From assembly GCA_041563315.1 (NCBI GenBank), contig JBFFNE010000037.1:1-26017 (forward strand): a stretch of DNA of 26,017 nucleotides. Reading direction: 5' to 3'. Of the stretch, positions 15,623 to 23,158 are shown piece by piece. A model generated the notes under the pieces. It was given only the letters and a program-made list of their open reading frames with translations. It was not told where the DNA came from and searched no databases. Origin of the DNA: JBFEYJ01 sp041563315 (lineage in GTDB: Bacteria; Pseudomonadota; Gammaproteobacteria; Thiohalomonadales; Thiohalomonadaceae). The first letter of the stretch is position 1; each line of letters opens with the position of its first letter. The position numbers were made by a program, and so were the translations under genes.

Positions 15623-18600
15623 CTAGGCATCCATCCGGGCAAGTATCTCGTCATCCCGATCCGCCCGCGTCGGGGCCAGGCGCTCGAACAGCATGAACAG
15701 CACCGGGATCACGATCAGGGTCAGCAACGTCGCTGCCAAAATGCCGCCGATCACCACGGTGGCGATGGGCGAGAAGCGCTCGGCACCGACGGCCAGCTCC
15801 AGTGATAACGGTAGCATCCCGGCCACGTCGGAGAGCGCCGTCATCATGATGGGACGGTAGCGCACCGTCACCGACTCGGTGATCGCCTGCTCCAGCCCAA
15901 CCCCTTCACGGCGCCGCGCCAGGATGTAATCGATGAGCACAATACTGTTGTTCACCACGGTGCCGACCAACAAGATGATACCCAGCAATGCCGGCATGGA
16001 GAGATACTTCCCTGCCAGCAACAATGCCAGGGCGACACCGATGAACTGCAGCGGCACTGCCATCAGGATGGTGAGCGGGTGTTTGAAGGAGCGGAACTGC
16101 GCTACCAGCACCAGATAGACCGCCAGGATACCCATCGCGAGGGCACGCAGGATGCGAAAACGCGCCTCTTCGAAATCGGCCTGCTCCCCGCCAATGGTTG
16201 CCTCATAGCCAGGAGGCAATTCCATTTCGGCAACCACACGCCGGATGTCGCTGATGGTGTCGGAAAGAGGGCGTCCGTAGTGGTAACCGAGCACATCGAG
16301 GGTCTGTTGCAGATCTTCGCGGGTAACGATACGCGGACCGAAACGGGTCTCCAGTGACGCCAGTTCGCGCAGCGGCACCTGGCGTCCGTCCGGCGCCTGC
16401 AGGTGCACATCGTTCAGATCGTCCAGGTGCCGGCGGTTGTCGGGCTGGTAGCGCAGGAAGATATCGAGATCCCGATTGCGCAACTGGCGGAAAGGGGCGA
16501 TCACCTCCCCCTCGGTCGCCTCGTAGACGGCACGCGCCACCTGCTTGCCGCTGAGGCCGAGTTCCGCGGCCCGCTCGTGATCGATGGCGACATGGATTTC
16601 CGGCGTATCCAGCCCCCAGTTCTTGTAGAGATTGGTGGCGCCGGGCACCGAGCGCAGCTGCGTCAGAAACCGGCTACCGAGACTATCCAGTACCTCGGGG
16701 TCGGGGCCGCTGATACGCACATCCAGCGGTGCCGCGGTGGTGGCCCGCGCCGTGCCCCCCTTCTCCTTGACCACCGCCAGGGAGACACCCGGGATGGTGT
16801 TCAACCCCTCGCGGACCCGGTCCATGATCGACCAGAGCGTCTCCTCTCGAGCGGTACGCGGTGTCAGGTTGACCACAAACTCGGCCTGGTTGATGTCCAT
16901 CGCGCCGCGGCTACCCAGATAGTGGCCGCCGGGTTCGTAGCCGACCTGAGTGCTGATCGCCACCACCTCCGGCTCGGCCAGCAACAGGCGCTCGGCCTCC
17001 TTCACCGCCTCCAGGGTCTTCTCCAGCGGCGTTCCCGGAACCGTATCCAGCATGACCTGAAAATTGCCCGAGTCGAACCGGGGCAACATCTCGCTGCCCA
17101 GCATCGTCATCAGGCGCAGGCCCACGGCCAGCAACAGCAGCGCGGCAAGCAGGGTTCGCCAGGGATGGCGCAGGCTCCATGAGAGCAGGGCGAGATACCC
17201 CTCGCGCAGGCCATCGATGAAACGGGTAAAGGGACGCACCCAGTGAGCGAAGCGGCCCCCGCCGTCATCCTCCGGGTGAAGCCACAGTGCTGTCAGGAGC
17301 GGAATCAGGGTGACCGAAATAATGAAAGATGAGCTCAGGGCGAAGGCCAGGGTCCAGGCCAGCGGGCCAAACAGTTTACCGACGAAGCCTCCCAGGAACA
17401 TCAGCGGCACCAGCACCGAAATGGTAGTCAGCGTTCCTGCCAAATCGGCGAGGAAGATCTCTTCGGTACCGCGAATCGCCGCCTGCACCGGTGGGACCCC
17501 TTCGAGTATATGGCGGTGAACGTTTTCCAGCACCACGATGCCATCGTCCACCAGCAGGCCGATAGAGAGGATGATCGCCGACATGGTCACCATGTGCAGC
17601 TCGATACCCGCCAGGTACATCAGGCAGAAGGTCATCAGGAAGGCGACCGGGATGGAGATGGCGATGATCAGCGCCTGGCGAAAGTGTGCCAGGAACAGCA
17701 GCACCACAATGATGGTCAGGACGATGGCGGTGAAAATCGTGCCGGTCATGTTGTCGATAACCAGCTCGGTGAAGACCGAATCGTCATCGGCGATGGCGAT
17801 CTCCAGCGCCGGAAAGGCGGTGCGCAACTGCTCCAGCTCGGCTCGTACCCGTCGCGCCACCTCCACCGTGTTGGCCTCATCGCGCTTGAGCAACTGCACG
17901 GCAATGGCCGCCTCACCGTTGAAGTGGTAGGCCGAACGCGGCTCGGCCGCGGTAACCCTGACGGTGGCGACATCGCCGAGTCGTACCGTACGATCTCCCT
18001 GCCTGAAAACGATGAGTTCTGCCGCCTCTTGCGCATCGTGCAGCGGCCGGTCGAAGCGCACCACCGCCTCCTGAGCGCCGCGGCCGATACGTCCGCCCGG
18101 TTCACTCAAATTCCATCCCTGCAACGCCGCACGCAGCGTCGCCATCTCCAGGCCATAGGCACGCAGTCGATCCCGGTGCACGCTTACCTCGAGCTGGCGC
18201 TTGTAGCCGCCGAACACGTCCACCGCAGCGACACCTTCCACCAGCTGCAGGCGATCTCGCACCGCATTGTCGGCCAGCTCTCGCACCTCTTGCAGGGGAA
18301 GCCGATCGCTGTTCAATGCCAGCGTCAGGATCGGCTTGTCTGAGGAGGAGAACTGCAGCACCTGCGGCTCGCCTATCTCCCGGGGCAAGTGGTTGCGGAT
18401 ACGACTGATGGCGTTTTGCACATCGAGAGCCGCCTGCTCCACTTTACGGCTGTAGTGGAACTCCGCCTTGACCACCGAAAGCCCGATCTGACTGGTGGAG
18501 CTGACCTTGCGAATGCCATCGATGCCGCCGAACTCCTCCTCCATGATCTTGCTGACATTCCGCGCCACATCCACCGCCGCCACCCCGGGATAGGGGGTGA

Positions 18601-18742
18601 TTACCGTCACCACCGGGGGATCCGAGTCGGGAAAGAGCTGTATCGGCAGCTCCAGGCGGGCCGCCACGCCGAACACCACCACGGCGATCAGCGCGGCGAA
18701 GACCGTGTAGCGATAACGCAGGGAAAAACTCGGCCAGCTCAC
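15623..18742 (-). CDS. RND-family efflux pump, inner-membrane subunit
   Basis: A 1039-residue proton-driven exporter of the AcrB/HAE type. Two large periplasmic loops follow helices 1 and 7. The proton-relay pair is present in helix 4 as GLLVDDGIVVLENV (D399, D400). In helix 10, where AcrB has lysine, this protein has VNNSIVLID (N931, N932), as in other RND subgroups. The start is GTG at 18742 with GGGAG 8 bases upstream, 70 bp after the adaptor stop. The substrate cannot be told from sequence; no heavy-metal signature is visible. Together with the adaptor and TolC protein it makes a complete tripartite pump. Confidence 0.95.
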   Translation of the reverse strand: MSWPSFSLRYRYTVFAALIAVVVFGVAARLELPIQLFPDSDPPVVTVITPYPGVAAVDVARNVSKIMEEEFGGIDGIRKVSSTSQIGLSVVKAEFHYSRKVEQAALDVQNAISRIRNHLPREIGEPQVLQFSSSDKPILTLALNSDRLPLQEVRELADNAVRDRLQLVEGVAAVDVFGGYKRQLEVSVHRDRLRAYGLEMATLRAALQGWNLSEPGGRIGRGAQEAVVRFDRPLHDAQEAAELIVFRQGDRTVRLGDVATVRVTAAEPRSAYHFNGEAAIAVQLLKRDEANTVEVARRVRAELEQLRTAFPALEIAIADDDSVFTELVIDNMTGTIFTAIVLTIIVVLLFLAHFRQALIIAISIPVAFLMTFCLMYLAGIELHMVTMSAIILSIGLLVDDGIVVLENVHRHILEGVPPVQAAIRGTEEIFLADLAGTLTTISVLVPLMFLGGFVGKLFGPLAWTLAFALSSSFIISVTLIPLLTALWLHPEDDGGGRFAHWVRPFTRFIDGLREGYLALLSWSLRHPWRTLLAALLLLAVGLRLMTMLGSEMLPRFDSGNFQVMLDTVPGTPLEKTLEAVKEAERLLLAEPEVVAISTQVGYEPGGHYLGSRGAMDINQAEFVVNLTPRTAREETLWSIMDRVREGLNTIPGVSLAVVKEKGGTARATTAAPLDVRISGPDPEVLDSLGSRFLTQLRSVPGATNLYKNWGLDTPEIHVAIDHERAAELGLSGKQVARAVYEATEGEVIAPFRQLRNRDLDIFLRYQPDNRRHLDDLNDVHLQAPDGRQVPLRELASLETRFGPRIVTREDLQQTLDVLGYHYGRPLSDTISDIRRVVAEMELPPGYEATIGGEQADFEEARFRILRALAMGILAVYLVLVAQFRSFKHPLTILMAVPLQFIGVALALLLAGKYLSMPALLGIILLVGTVVNNSIVLIDYILARRREGVGLEQAITESVTVRYRPIMMTALSDVAGMLPLSLELAVGAERFSPIATVVIGGILAATLLTLIVIPVLFMLFERLAPTRADRDDEILARMDA

Positions 18743-18812
18743 AGAAGACGCTCCCGGAACAAAGCGGACAGGGGTTCAACCGTCATGTGGAACATGCTGT
18801 TATCCGCAGAAC

Positions 18813-19964
18813 TCATTCCGTCCCGCTCCCCGCTTGCTCAGAAACCTGCACGGCACGGCCCGGCTCCAGTGCGGGGTGCGGCGTGACAATCACCAGCTCG
18901 CCGGCCTCGACTCCCTCGACCAGTTGCACCCGCTCCCCCTGCATCCCCCCTCTCCTCACCGGCAACCACACCGCTCGCCCGTCACGCACCACAAAAACAC
19001 CATCGCGTCCCTGGCGCGGCTGCAGTGCTTGCAGGGGAACGGTAATCGCCGCATCGAAGCGCTGCAGCTCTACCGCGGCGTCCACACTCATTCCCGCCTG
19101 CAGTAAAGAGGGCTCCTCATGGTGGATGGGCACATCGAAGGTGAGATTACGGCTGCGACTCTCCAGTGCGGGATAGAGTCGCCCGATTTCACCCTGCCGC
19201 TCCACCGCCAGCTGATGGAGGTGAAGATAGACGCGCAGGCCGGGTGCCAGCCGCGGCCGATCCGCCTGTGGCGCGCTCATCACCGCCTTGAGGTTTTTTG
19301 TATCTACCAGCTCCAGCAGCGGGCTCCCCGGATTGACCGTCTCGCCCTCCGCTACCCGCACCGACTGCACCACCCCGGGAAACGGCGCGACCACATCGGC
19401 GTAACCCAGGCGGGTCTCGGCGGTGGCACGGGCATACCGGTTCTCCTCCAGCAGGGCCTCCAGTGTGGCCACCTGGCGTACCGTCTCCTGCAGCTTTTGC
19501 TCGCTGACGGTGCCCTTGGCGAAGAGGTTTTTATCGACCTTGAGTTGTCCCTGCCAATACTGCAGATCGGCCCGAATGCGATCCCCCGCCGCCTGCAGAC
19601 GCTGCAGCTCCTGTCGCTGCTCCGTGTCGTCGAGACGCAGCAAGGCCTGCTCCTGCCCGACAACATCCCCCTCCTTGACGTAACGGTGTTTCACCGTTGA
19701 AGCGAGGCGAGCGGAGAGCGTGGCGCGCCTCTCCGCCTCGATACTGCCGCTATAACGGGCGGTCACCACGAACGGGTGAGGAGCAACGCGCTCCGCCTCC
19801 ACCGACAGTGGAGGGGGCGGGATCACCTCCGGAACCACCAGCCGCTCCCGCAGTCGCAGGCCGGCGATGACAGCAATGATGACGATGCCAAGCAACAGCA
19901 GGTGCGAGGCCCGTAACACCGGTCGCCCGGTTCCGATTGAGAATATTCCCCATTTGCTACTCAT
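18813..19964 (-). CDS. RND periplasmic adaptor (membrane fusion protein)
   Basis: A 383-residue adaptor starting at the ATG at 19964 (MSSKWGIF), which overlaps the cytochrome stop by 8 bp; the frame opens 24 codons earlier inside the cytochrome gene, but that is less likely. It has an N-terminal membrane anchor (HLLLLGIVIIAVIAGLRL), lipoyl half-motifs (ARLASTVKHRYVKEGDVVGQ and APFPGVVQSVRVAEGETVNPG), a short helical hairpin and a C-terminal membrane-proximal domain (LQPRQGRDGVFVVRDGRAVW). This is the AcrA/MexA layout. It feeds the RND pump encoded next. Confidence 0.94.
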   Translation of the reverse strand: MSSKWGIFSIGTGRPVLRASHLLLLGIVIIAVIAGLRLRERLVVPEVIPPPPLSVEAERVAPHPFVVTARYSGSIEAERRATLSARLASTVKHRYVKEGDVVGQEQALLRLDDTEQRQELQRLQAAGDRIRADLQYWQGQLKVDKNLFAKGTVSEQKLQETVRQVATLEALLEENRYARATAETRLGYADVVAPFPGVVQSVRVAEGETVNPGSPLLELVDTKNLKAVMSAPQADRPRLAPGLRVYLHLHQLAVERQGEIGRLYPALESRSRNLTFDVPIHHEEPSLLQAGMSVDAAVELQRFDAAITVPLQALQPRQGRDGVFVVRDGRAVWLPVRRGGMQGERVQLVEGVEAGELVIVTPHPALEPGRAVQVSEQAGSGTE

Positions 19965-20400
19965 GATCGATATCCATTGCTGTTTGTCCTCTCGCCGGAG
20001 CGGCGCTTTTGCGATACCAGGTATGGCAGGCGACACAGTTCTGCTGCAGCACCTGATAACGGCTCAGCACCTCCCCGAGGTCCCGCCGGGCCGCCGCTTC
20101 GGTGACGGCAACGGCGGCGGCCTTGAGGGCTTTATCCGCTTTCATGAAGCGGGACGCGTCCGTACCCAGTTCGGCAAGGAGTTCGAGCCGCTGCAGCAGC
20201 GGAGGCATGGGATGTTCTGCAATCCCCTCCGCCCCCTGGGCCACCTCGTCAAACGCCTCCCGCCAGATCCCCTCATTGATGCGGGCCATGTTCACACTCA
20301 ACTCCTGCATCATTTTTTCCATCGGCCCGTCCCCCGCCGCTACGCGAACCGGGGTCATCAACAGGGCGGTCACCACCAGCCATTCCAGTCGTTGTCGCAT
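19957..20400 (-). CDS. Class II (cytochrome c'/c556-like) periplasmic c-type cytochrome
   Basis: A 147-residue precursor with a signal peptide ending near VRVAA. The mature part is all-helical in character and has a single haem-binding CVACH (about residues 122-126) near the C-terminus, followed by a basic YRK. One haem site in the last helix of a four-helix protein is the pattern of cytochrome c' and c556 (PF01322). Methionines in the first helix (MEKMM) could be an axial ligand, which would favour the low-spin c556 type. It is the first gene of the efflux operon, directly behind the operator; the ATG at 20400 is preferred over the GTG at 20403. A periplasmic electron carrier or gas-binding protein in an efflux operon is unusual; its role here is unknown. 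Confidence 0.85.
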   Translation of the reverse strand: MRQRLEWLVVTALLMTPVRVAAGDGPMEKMMQELSVNMARINEGIWREAFDEVAQGAEGIAEHPMPPLLQRLELLAELGTDASRFMKADKALKAAAVAVTEAAARRDLGEVLSRYQVLQQNCVACHTWYRKSAAPARGQTAMDIDHE

Positions 20401-20410
20401 CACACACCCG

Positions 20411-20444
20411 TAAAAGCAATTAATTACTCACTTTCGAATTTCAA
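20411..20444 (-). promoter_or_regulatory. Operator copy 2 and probable promoter of the efflux operon
   Basis: Positions 20411-20431 carry a 21-bp site that is identical, except for one base, to the site over the tetR promoter (21061-21081, read on the other strand). Its core AAGCAATTAATTACTC (20415-20430, plus strand) is a quasi-palindrome: 12 of 16 positions are self-complementary and all exceptions are purine/purine type changes. A weak promoter may be TTGAAA (20439-20444, minus strand), 16 bp, TAATTG, the -10 lying inside the site. The first operon ATG is 11 bases beyond the site. Confidence 0.75.
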
Positions 20445-20469
20445 AAAAAGCCCTGACCAATCAGGGCTT
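20443..20469 (-). terminator. Intrinsic terminator of tetR
   Basis: On the minus strand the 9-bp stem AAGCCCTGA/TCAGGGCTT with loop TTGG is followed by a T run. The upstream arm contains the last tetR codons and its TGA stop (20461-20463). Transcription from tetR should end here, so the operon beyond needs its own promoter. Confidence 0.92.
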
Positions 20470-21048
20470 GAGAGAAGGCCACAGGAACTGCCATAACGGC
20501 TCGGCCTCCTTTTCCAGGGAAAAGTTGAATTCGTACACCGACCAGCGCATCACCAGGCCCTGGATCAAGGCGACGATGTAACGCGCCGCCTGTTCCGGCT
20601 CCAGGTCGTGACGAAAGGCCCCTTCCCGCACCCCCTGTTCCAGAAGCCGGGTCATGCTCTCGACATACCCGCCCATCATCTTCTGCACCACCGCCTTGAG
20701 TTTCGGTGACTCCAGGTGGAGCCGGTCGGAAAACAGCACACGCGGAATGGCACGATGCTTGTTCATGAAGGCCAGCTGCTTGAGTACCAGCTGGTGCAAC
20801 CGCTCGTCGGCGGGGCCGGTACCCGTAAAGAGCCCACCCACCACCTTGAACAGGCTGTCACCGACCCAGTTGATGACCGCACCGAAGATTTCATCGCGGC
20901 TCTTGAAGTGGCGAAAGATGGTGGGCTGCGCGATCCCCACACGGTCGGCAATCGCCTGTGTGGTGAGCTTCTTCAGCCCCTTCTCCACCGACAGCTCCAT
21001 GGTGGCCTCGATGATCTCCTGCCTGCGCTGTTCGTGCGATTTTCCCAT
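20461..21048 (-). CDS. TetR/AcrR-family repressor of the efflux operon
   Basis: A 195-residue regulator. The N-terminal helix-turn-helix reads LTTQAIADRVGIAQPTIFRHFKSRDEIF, classic for TetR. The C-terminal ligand domain has no recognisable specificity. The ATG at 21048 was chosen because the well-defined promoter places the transcript start near 21075, leaving no room for a ribosome site before the TTG at 21072 (203 residues). It is likely autoregulated, since a 21-bp quasi-palindrome covers its start site, and the same site precedes the cytochrome gene. The inducer is unknown. Confidence 0.93.
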   Translation of the reverse strand: MGKSHEQRRQEIIEATMELSVEKGLKKLTTQAIADRVGIAQPTIFRHFKSRDEIFGAVINWVGDSLFKVVGGLFTGTGPADERLHQLVLKQLAFMNKHRAIPRVLFSDRLHLESPKLKAVVQKMMGGYVESMTRLLEQGVREGAFRHDLEPEQAARYIVALIQGLVMRWSVYEFNFSLEKEAEPLWQFLWPSLKP

Positions 21049-21060
21049 GTCGGCCCATTT

Positions 21061-21110
21061 GTGAGTAATCAATTGCTTTTAAAGATAGAGATATCATTAC
21101 CCAATGTCAA
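21061..21110 (-). promoter_or_regulatory. tetR promoter with operator copy 1
   Basis: On the minus strand TTGACA (21105-21110), a 17-bp spacer and TATCTT (21082-21087) make a near-consensus sigma-70 promoter. The 21-bp operator-like site (21061-21081) begins at the -10 box and covers the expected start near 21075. It differs from copy 2 at 20411-20431 by one base. A TetR dimer bound here would block its own transcription. Confidence 0.85.
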
Positions 21111-21139
21111 TCGTGGGTTGATACATAGTGATTCGGAGC

Positions 21140-21517
21140 TTAGCGCCCTAACTCCGCCGCAATCAACTCGACACCGTTACCATCCGGATCGCGACAGAAG
21201 ATCGCGTTACGGCCCGATTTACTGCGACTAAGGGGAATCCCTGCCTCGATCAGCCGCCCTTCCAGCTGCTCCAACCCCTCCACGCTCAGAGCCAGATGGC
21301 GATCTCGCCCGACATGCGCGGGACGCCCCTCTTGTGGATCGGGGTTGGAGAGCTCCAGCAAGTGCAGCTGCTTGTCGCCGATAGCGAGCCAGGCCCCCGG
21401 AAAGCCCAACTCAGGCCGTTCGATAGCGGGCAGTCCAAGCAGGTCACGATAGAATTCCAGTGCACGCTCGGTGTCGGCGACCAACAGACTGAGATGATGG
21501 ATGGCAAGGATCGGCAT
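21140..21517 (-). CDS. VOC-superfamily (glyoxalase/dioxygenase fold) protein
   Basis: A 125-residue single-domain protein with two beta-alpha-beta-beta-beta units. Likely metal ligands are H8, E55, H74 and E117 in the contexts IHHLSLLV, LHLLEL, DRHLALSV and GVELI. The ending FCRDPDGNGVELI is typical of the family, which includes glyoxalase I, fosfomycin-resistance enzymes and extradiol dioxygenases; the substrate cannot be told. It reads towards tetR, with its stop about 30 bp before the tetR -35 box, so readthrough is possible but tetR has its own promoter. Confidence 0.87.
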   Translation of the reverse strand: MPILAIHHLSLLVADTERALEFYRDLLGLPAIERPELGFPGAWLAIGDKQLHLLELSNPDPQEGRPAHVGRDRHLALSVEGLEQLEGRLIEAGIPLSRSKSGRNAIFCRDPDGNGVELIAAELGR

Positions 21518-21781
21518 AATGATTTTCTTTCTGGTTGCGAAAGCGCCGAGTCACTCGACGGCTCTCTCTAAATATGTGGGAGTCGCGTCCCCTCGGCACA
21601 CTGTTCGCTGCGGGAAGGCTCCTCCAGGTACATTACAAGGGTATTTGGCAAGAAGAAGACCCTCAGGCGATCTTCACCCATGGCGACCCGGAAAAGCCTC
21701 AGACATCCCTTATCAAAGCGTGGTTTATGCTCTACGCTCAATACCATATAATGCTCGCCCATTTAGGCAAGAACAATACGA
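21518..21781 (+). promoter_or_regulatory. Divergent gap with dapC promoter
   Basis: This 264-bp gap separates the VOC gene from dapC. It contains a perfect TATAAT at 21747-21752 with a weak -35 (TTTATG, 21724-21729) at 17-bp spacing, placing the dapC transcript start near 21759. A short perfect inverted repeat CGAGT-C-ACTCG lies at 21547-21557. Small open frames run through both strands, but none has a ribosome site or a familiar motif. Confidence 0.6.
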
Positions 21782-22975
21782 ATGAACCCGGATCTCGACA
21801 AACTACAGCCCTATCCCTTTGAGAAGCTGAACCAGCTCAAGGCGGATGTGGCTCCTGTGGCAAAAGAGCACATCGCCCTCTCCATCGGCGAGCCGAAACA
21901 CCAGCCACCGGGCTTTGTGGTGGAAGAGTTGATCACGCACCTGCACGGACTGGCAACTTACCCGTTGACCAAGGGCCGGGTGGAATTGCGCCAGGCGATC
22001 GCCGACTGGCTCACCTCCCGTTTCGAACTGCCTGCAGGCTCGGTAGATGCAGAGCACCATATCTTGCCTGTGGCCGGTACCCGCGAAGCGCTGTTCGCCT
22101 TCGCCCAGGCGGTGGTGGATCGCACAACAAACCCGCTGGTGCTCTCCCCCAATCCGTTCTATCAGATCTATGAAGGCGCCACGCTGCTGGCCGGAGCCGA
22201 GCCGTATTTTCTCAATACCACCGCCACGAACGGCTTCCTGCCAGACCTGGATGCCGTCTCTGCCGAAGTATGGCAACGCTGCCAGTTGATCTACCTGTGC
22301 ACGCCGGGCAACCCGACCGGCGCTGTGGCCGATATGGCCTATCTGCAAAAACTGATTGGCCTGGCCGAGGCGTACGACTTTGTCATTGCCTCGGACGAGT
22401 GCTACTCCGAACTCTATTTCGACGAATTATCACCACCACCGGGTCTACTGCAGGCCGCCGCTGCGATGGGCCACACCGATTACCGCCGCTGTGTGGTATT
22501 CCATAGCCTGTCCAAACGATCCAACCTGCCGGGGCTGCGCTCGGGTTTCATCGCCGGCGATGCCGAAGTGCTGGGACGTTTTCTCAAATACCGCACCTAC
22601 CAAGGCTGCGCCCTGCCGCCCCCCACTCAAGCCGCCAGTATCGCCGCCTGGCGTGACGAGGCGCATGTAAAAACTAACCGTGAACTCTACCGTCAAAAGT
22701 TCGATGCTGTACTGACGATTCTGCAGCCGGTAATGAAGGTGGTACGACCGGATGCCGGTTTTTACCTGTGGCCAGAGACGCCGATCGATGACACCGAGTT
22801 CGCCAAACAGCTCTTTGCCCAGCAGAACGTCACAGTGCTACCCGGCAGTTACCTCTCGCGCGATGCCCATGGTAACAATCCCGGCGCCGGGCGTGTACGC
22901 ATGGCGCTGGTGGCGGAGTTGGATGAATGTATCGAGGCCGCGGAACGTATCCGCGAGTTTGTTGAAAAGCTTTAA
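21782..22975 (+). CDS. dapC: N-succinyldiaminopimelate aminotransferase
   Basis: A PLP enzyme (fold type I) that converts N-succinyl-2-amino-6-ketopimelate to N-succinyl-LL-diaminopimelate in lysine and peptidoglycan synthesis. The 397-residue product has CTPGNPTG (NPTG at 177-180), ASDECY (D205), the Schiff-base lysine K245 in HSLSKRSN, and LPGLRSG; the substrate-binding arginine is in GRVRMAL near the end. The context (dapD and dapE follow on the same strand) supports DapC over a general aspartate aminotransferase. The ATG start has a consensus -10 box about 30 bases upstream but only a weak ribosome site. Confidence 0.94.
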   Translation: MNPDLDKLQPYPFEKLNQLKADVAPVAKEHIALSIGEPKHQPPGFVVEELITHLHGLATYPLTKGRVELRQAIADWLTSRFELPAGSVDAEHHILPVAGTREALFAFAQAVVDRTTNPLVLSPNPFYQIYEGATLLAGAEPYFLNTTATNGFLPDLDAVSAEVWQRCQLIYLCTPGNPTGAVADMAYLQKLIGLAEAYDFVIASDECYSELYFDELSPPPGLLQAAAAMGHTDYRRCVVFHSLSKRSNLPGLRSGFIAGDAEVLGRFLKYRTYQGCALPPPTQAASIAAWRDEAHVKTNRELYRQKFDAVLTILQPVMKVVRPDAGFYLWPETPIDDTEFAKQLFAQQNVTVLPGSYLSRDAHGNNPGAGRVRMALVAELDECIEAAERIREFVEKL

Positions 22976-22984
22976 ATTCAATAC

Positions 22985-23131
22985 CACCGCAAAGACGCAG
23001 AGAACGCAAAGGAAATAATTGTCAGACAAGCTCCATCTTGCTGCCAGACACCTCTTTTCAAACTGCAGCCGTCGGCTCTGCAGGTGGCAGCTGATTCCGC
23101 ATTTCTTTGCGGCCTTTGCGCCTTTACGGTG
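22985..23131. repeat. MITE-like element with inverted terminal repeats
   Basis: Left arm 22985-23014 and right arm 23102-23131 are inverted copies agreeing at about 24 of 30 positions. The left arm starts CACCGCAAAGACGCAGAG. The 87 bases between can fold: GCTGCC (23040-23045) pairs with GGCAGC (23086-23091), with a nested CTGCAG pair (23063-23068 and 23078-23083). A half copy occurs at 7520-7547. The element lies between the dapC stop and the dapD ribosome site and has no coding capacity, so it looks like a non-autonomous or relic mobile repeat. Confidence 0.7.
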
Positions 23132-23158
23132 AATTTTTTTCTTTTTAGGAGAGTGACA

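Noticed and set aside
21535..21822. Small open frame between the VOC gene and dapC
   Set aside because: No ribosome site, no known motif, and it overlaps the dapC promoter and start.
23084..23158. Longer dapD start
   Set aside because: The extra 25 codons translate the repeat element, and a strong ribosome site stands right before the ATG at 23159.
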